From NCBI RefSeq assembly GCF_023703325.1, contig NZ_JAMQGM010000043.1, positions 1-64,000 of the forward strand: a DNA stretch of 64,000 nt, read 5' to 3'. The notes below the pieces were generated by a model. The model saw only the letters and a program-made list of their open reading frames with translations. It did not search any database and had not been told where the DNA came from. Below, one piece after another: positions 60,926 to 64,000 of the stretch. The position numbers were made by a program, and so were the translations under genes. Positions within the stretch are counted from its first letter, which is position 1. Each line of letters begins with the position of its first letter. This DNA is from Streptomyces meridianus (GTDB taxonomy: Bacteria; Actinomycetota; Actinomycetes; Streptomycetales; Streptomycetaceae).

Positions 60926-62083
60926 TCAGTCCATCGGAGCCGGCAGATCGACCAGTCCCGCCAGCCGGGAGCGGTGGCGGCCGGCGGTGCCCAGCGCGGT
61001 CGCGTCGCTCTTGGCGCGCTTGAGGTAGAGGTGGGCCGGGTGTTCCCAGGTCATGCCGAGTCCGCCGTGCAGTTGCACGCACTCCTCCGCCGCGTGCACC
61101 GCAACGCCGGAGCAGAGGGCCTGGGCGACGGAGACCGCCACCGGGGCGTCCGGGCTGCCCGTCGCCAGAGCGTCGGCCGCGTTGCGGGCCGTGGCCCGGG
61201 CGGAGACCAGATCCAGCCAGATCCGGGCGAGACGGTGCTTGAGCGCCTGGAACGAGCCGACGGGACGGTTGAACTGGTGCCGCTCGCTCGTGTGGCGCAC
61301 GGTCTCCCGCAAGCACCATTCGGCGAGGCCCAGTTGTTCCGACGCGAGGAGTCCGGCACCGGCGAGCAGGGCCCGCTGCACGGCGGCATCGGCGTCGCCG
61401 GATCCGGCCAGGAGGCGAGTGGGCGCTGCGTCGAACCCGACGTCCGCGATCGGCCGGGTCAGGTCCAGCGGCACCCGAGGGGAGATCGTGACTGCGGCGT
61501 CCCGGGCCTCGACGGCGTGGAGCGCTGAACCCTCCGGCCCGTGCGCCGGGACGATCAGGACGTCCGCGCGTGCCGCGTCGGCCACCGCCGGCACCTGGCC
61601 GTCCAGTCGGCCGTCGGCCGCAGCGCGCACCGAAGGTGCGATCTCGCCTCCCGCCGCCGTCGACCACGGGACGGCCAGCACGGCCACCGACCGGCCCGAC
61701 GCCACCGGCGCGAGCGTTCCGGCGACGGTGTCCGAGCCTGCCGGCCCGCAGCCCAGCAGCGCCTCGACGGCGATCACCGCGCTCGTCAGATACGGCAACG
61801 GGGCGACGCTGCGCCCCAATTCCTCCAGGACGACCGCAGCCTCGCGGGCCGTCGCGCCCTGCCCGCCGAGGTCCTCGGGCACCAGCAGTCCGGCCGCTCC
61901 GATCCCGGAGGTCAGGGCGTCCCACAGGGCAGGGTCGTACGGCTCGTCCGTCTCCTGGCGGGCGAGGACGACCGCTGCGTCGCAGCGGTCCGTCAACAGC
62001 GCCCGGACAGCGGCCCGCAGGTCTTCCTCGGCCTCGGAGTACAGCAGATCGGGTCCGGCGCTCAACGGGAGAGTTCCTTCCAC
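60926..62083 (-). CDS. Acyl-CoA dehydrogenase, smaller subunit-like
   Basis: 385 residues. All three ACAD domains are present, ending in HGGLGMTWEHPAHLYLKRAKSDA, where Glu of TWEHP is at the usual catalytic-base position. N-terminal similarity to flavin contacts is weaker. GTG start at 62083, overlapping the upstream gene by 22 nt. Two different ACADs in tandem in actinobacteria often form an alpha2beta2 enzyme with one FAD and active site per pair; this pair fits. The acyl-CoA substrate is unknown. Confidence 0.85.
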   Translation of the reverse strand: MEGTLPLSAGPDLLYSEAEEDLRAAVRALLTDRCDAAVVLARQETDEPYDPALWDALTSGIGAAGLLVPEDLGGQGATAREAAVVLEELGRSVAPLPYLTSAVIAVEALLGCGPAGSDTVAGTLAPVASGRSVAVLAVPWSTAAGGEIAPSVRAAADGRLDGQVPAVADAARADVLIVPAHGPEGSALHAVEARDAAVTISPRVPLDLTRPIADVGFDAAPTRLLAGSGDADAAVQRALLAGAGLLASEQLGLAEWCLRETVRHTSERHQFNRPVGSFQALKHRLARIWLDLVSARATARNAADALATGSPDAPVAVSVAQALCSGVAVHAAEECVQLHGGLGMTWEHPAHLYLKRAKSDATALGTAGRHRSRLAGLVDLPAPMD

Positions 62084-63282
62084 GGGACGTCCTTGTCGGT
62101 GCGTGGTTCGGCCGGTAGTCCGAGGACGCGTTCGGCGACGATGTTCAGCAGGACCTCCGAAGTGCCGCCCTCGATCGAGTTCCCCTTGGCCCGCAGGTAG
62201 CGGTACCCGGCGTCATGTCCGGTGAAGTCGACTTTTTCGGGACGGCGCATCGTCCAGTCCTCGTAGGTGAGGCCGTCGTCGGCGAGGAGTTCCACCTCCA
62301 GTCCGCTGATCTCCTGGTTGAGGCGGGCGAACGCGAGTTTCATCGCGGAGCCCTCGGGACCGGGCTGGCCGACGGCCAGTTGCTGCCGCAGCCGCTCCCC
62401 CGCGAGCCGCGCCGCCTCGGCCTCCACCCACAGCCCGAGCAGCCGCTGGTGCAGGTCATGGGTACGCAGTTCGGGCCGGGCCCGCCAGGTCCCGGCGACG
62501 AGTCCGATCATGCCGCCCTCGCGGGGGACGGTGCCGCCGCCGATGGCCACCCGCTCGTTCATCAGCGTGGTCTGCGCGACCCGCCAGCCGTCGCCGACCG
62601 CCCCGAGGCGGTGGCGGTCGGGGATGCGCACCCCGGTGAGGAACACCTCGTTGAACTCGGCCTCGCCCGTGATCTGGCGCAGCGGGCGGACCTCGACACC
62701 GGGGTCCGTCATGTCGCACACGAAGTAGCTGATGCCGCGGTGCTTGGGCACGCCGGGGTCGGTGCGGGCGATGAGGATGGCCCACCGGGCCAGGTGGGCG
62801 CTGGAGGTCCACACCTTCTGCCCGTCGACGATCCAGTCCTCCCCGTCCCGGACGGCGCGGGTGGCGAGCCCGGCGAGGTCCGATCCGGCACCGGGTTCGC
62901 TGAACAGCTGGCACCACACCTCCTCGCCCAGCCACAGCGGGCGCAGGAAACGCCGTTGCTGCTCCTCCGTGCCGTACTTCAGGATGGTCGGGGCGGCCAT
63001 GCCCAGGCCGATGCCGATGCGGCGCGGGTCGTTGTCGGGTGCGCCGGCGGCTTCGAGTGCGGCGTCCACGACCGTCTGCAGCGACCGGGGGGCGCCGAGT
63101 CCGCCGAGGCCTGCGGGGAAGTGCACCCAGGCCAGTCCGGCGTCGAACCGGGCGCGCAGGAAGTCGGCGCGATCAGTGGTCGCGGGGTCGTGGGCCGCGG
63201 TCAGTTCCGCGACGCGCCGTCGCAGTTCGTCCGCGTCGGGCACGGCGGCCGGGTTCGGGGTCGGGGCTTCGTTGCGTGGCAC
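62062..63282 (-). CDS. Acyl-CoA dehydrogenase, larger subunit-like
   Basis: 406 residues. QLFSEPGAGSDLAGLATRAVRDGEDWIVDGQKVWTSSAH is the typical FAD/acyl segment of the middle domain, and the C-terminus ends IEGGTSEVLLNIVAERVLGLP. The C-terminal Glu base position is not obvious here, whereas it is present in the overlapping downstream subunit, as expected for a heteromeric ACAD. The ATG at 63282 lies 16 bp from the stop of the upstream oxidoreductase gene, so the three genes form one operon. Confidence 0.87.
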   Translation of the reverse strand: MPRNEAPTPNPAAVPDADELRRRVAELTAAHDPATTDRADFLRARFDAGLAWVHFPAGLGGLGAPRSLQTVVDAALEAAGAPDNDPRRIGIGLGMAAPTILKYGTEEQQRRFLRPLWLGEEVWCQLFSEPGAGSDLAGLATRAVRDGEDWIVDGQKVWTSSAHLARWAILIARTDPGVPKHRGISYFVCDMTDPGVEVRPLRQITGEAEFNEVFLTGVRIPDRHRLGAVGDGWRVAQTTLMNERVAIGGGTVPREGGMIGLVAGTWRARPELRTHDLHQRLLGLWVEAEAARLAGERLRQQLAVGQPGPEGSAMKLAFARLNQEISGLEVELLADDGLTYEDWTMRRPEKVDFTGHDAGYRYLRAKGNSIEGGTSEVLLNIVAERVLGLPAEPRTDKDVPWKELSR

Positions 63283-63298
63283 GGCGGCCTCCCTGGGG

Positions 63299-64000
63299 TC
63301 AGTCGGTGGTGACGACGACGCGGCCGGTGGTGGTGCCGTCCGCCACTCGCTGGACGGCGTCCGCTGCCGCCTCGAGCGGCACCCGCTCGCTGACCAGCGG
63401 AGCGACGGCGCCCTTTGCCGCCAGCTCGGTCAGCTCGTCGTGGCAGGCGCGCACCGATGCCGGGTCGTGGACGTTGTAGAGGCCCCAGTGCAGGCCCAGG
63501 ATCGAATAGTTCTTCACCAGCGCGTGGTTGAGTCCGGGCGTGGGGATCGCCCCGCTCGCAAAGCCGACGACGACGATGCGGCCTTCGAAGGCGATGCACT
63601 TGACCGACTTGGCATAGGCGTCTCCACCGACCGGGTCGTAGACGACGTCCGCGCCTCGTCCGCCGGTCGCCTCCTTCACCGCGGCGACGATGTCGTCGGA
63701 GCGACGGTCGATGACGAGGTCGCAGCCCAGGTCACGGGCCGTCGCGGCCTTGTCCGGTCCGCCGACCACGCCGATGACCCGTGCGCCGGCCGCCTTGCCG
63801 AGCTGGACGGCTGCGCTGCCCACACCGCCGGCCGCGGCGTGGACCAGCAGCGTCTCGCCGCTCTGCAGTCGGGCCCGGCGATGGAGGCCGAACCAGCCGG
63901 TCTGGTAGCCGATGTGGAGGGCCGCGGCCTGGGCGTCGTCCAGCGCGGCGGGCACGGGAAGGACGGCTGAGGCGTCAGCCAGGACGTACTCGGCGAAGCC
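63299..64000 (-). CDS. Zinc-type quinone oxidoreductase/MDR family, 5' end outside the window
   Basis: The visible C-terminal ~233 residues include LLVHAAAGGVGSAAVQLGKAAGARVIGVVGG (NADPH Rossmann motif) and FEGRIVVVGFASG, typical of NADPH:quinone reductase-like enzymes. The reading frame continues past base 64000 towards its N-terminus. It lies 16 bp upstream of an acyl-CoA dehydrogenase gene and probably heads that operon. Likely reduces quinones or enoyl compounds with NADPH. Confidence 0.85.
   Translation of the reverse strand, partial: GFAEYVLADASAVLPVPAALDDAQAAALHIGYQTGWFGLHRRARLQSGETLLVHAAAGGVGSAAVQLGKAAGARVIGVVGGPDKAATARDLGCDLVIDRRSDDIVAAVKEATGGRGADVVYDPVGGDAYAKSVKCIAFEGRIVVVGFASGAIPTPGLNHALVKNYSILGLHWGLYNVHDPASVRACHDELTELAAKGAVAPLVSERVPLEAAADAVQRVADGTTTGRVVVTTD

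Noticed and set aside
60511..61023. A 170-residue plus-strand open frame containing a HAD motif as a full gene
   Set aside because: Only ~17 residues look HAD-like; the rest is shadow of the acyl-CoA dehydrogenase 3' end and low-complexity text.
1..64000. tRNA, rRNA, CRISPR arrays and riboswitches
   Set aside because: I looked for cloverleaf ends, regular repeats and common riboswitch cores by eye and found none. A covariance-model search would be decisive.

Overview
The window reads as chromosomal DNA of a high-GC actinomycete, most likely Streptomyces. The clues are very GC-rich coding DNA with GC-biased third positions, many GTG starts, long antisense shadow ORFs, and typical genes: a spore-associated-protein-A-like secreted protein, a PAS/GAF/SpoIIE phosphatase, an orphan roadblock protein, a divergent xylA/xylB pair with a ROK regulator, and an OpuC-type osmolyte importer. 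I saw no rRNA, tRNA, CRISPR array or replication origin. The only mobile DNA is a TnpB-like C-terminus cut by the left edge.

Layout. 0-7 kb: TnpB fragment; SulP anion transporter divergent from a MerR regulator with a clear MerR-type operator; peptide chain release factor 3 preceded by a frameshifted MerR paralogue with its own operator-like dyad; FUSC membrane protein. 7-13.4 kb: Lrp/AsnC regulator, CocE-family hydrolase, and a four-gene OpuC-type ABC importer overlapping the hydrolase stop codon. 13.6-25.3 kb: small membrane protein, spore-associated-like protein, PfkB kinase, an ECF sigma factor coupled to a membrane beta-propeller protein, secreted isoamylase, FAD oxidoreductase, SpoIIE phosphatase.

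25.6-38.7 kb holds the most unusual region. A tight minus-strand operon encodes acetaldehyde dehydrogenase (DmpF-like), 4-hydroxy-2-oxoacid aldolase (DmpG-like), a JmjC/cupin oxygenase, an alpha-oxoamine synthase, an HpcH/HpaI (CitE-like) aldolase, an ornithine-cyclodeaminase/mu-crystallin-like enzyme, a circularly permuted ATP-grasp protein and a MaoC dehydratase, possibly reading into aminopeptidase P. Divergent from it are an MFS exporter behind an 11-codon leader ORF and a second permuted ATP-grasp protein. There is no PKS or NRPS. I infer a small-molecule pathway: DmpF/DmpG make a 4-hydroxy-2-keto acid, the CitE-like aldolase and MaoC dehydratase extend it to an acyl-CoA, the oxoamine synthase joins it to an amino acid to give an amino ketone (ketomethylene pseudodipeptide), the oxygenase and NAD(P) enzyme tailor it, and the ATP-grasp enzymes add amide bonds. 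This resembles ketomemicin carbonylmethylene logic joined to a nikkomycin NikA/NikB-like keto-acid module. It is my candidate for an undescribed system.

38.8-54.6 kb: YjbQ protein, MFS permease, L,D-transpeptidase lipoprotein, a heterodimeric ABC exporter with one degenerate ATP site, a membrane hydrolase-like protein, a Ski2-like helicase, TesB thioesterase, a conserved hypothetical, a roadblock protein, a secreted esterase, and a MOSC protein. 54.7-58.7 kb: xylose catabolism (xylA, xylB, ROK regulator). 58.8-64 kb: amidase, PIG-L deacetylase, a small membrane protein, a HAD remnant, two acyl-CoA dehydrogenases that probably form one heteromeric enzyme, and a quinone oxidoreductase running off the right edge.
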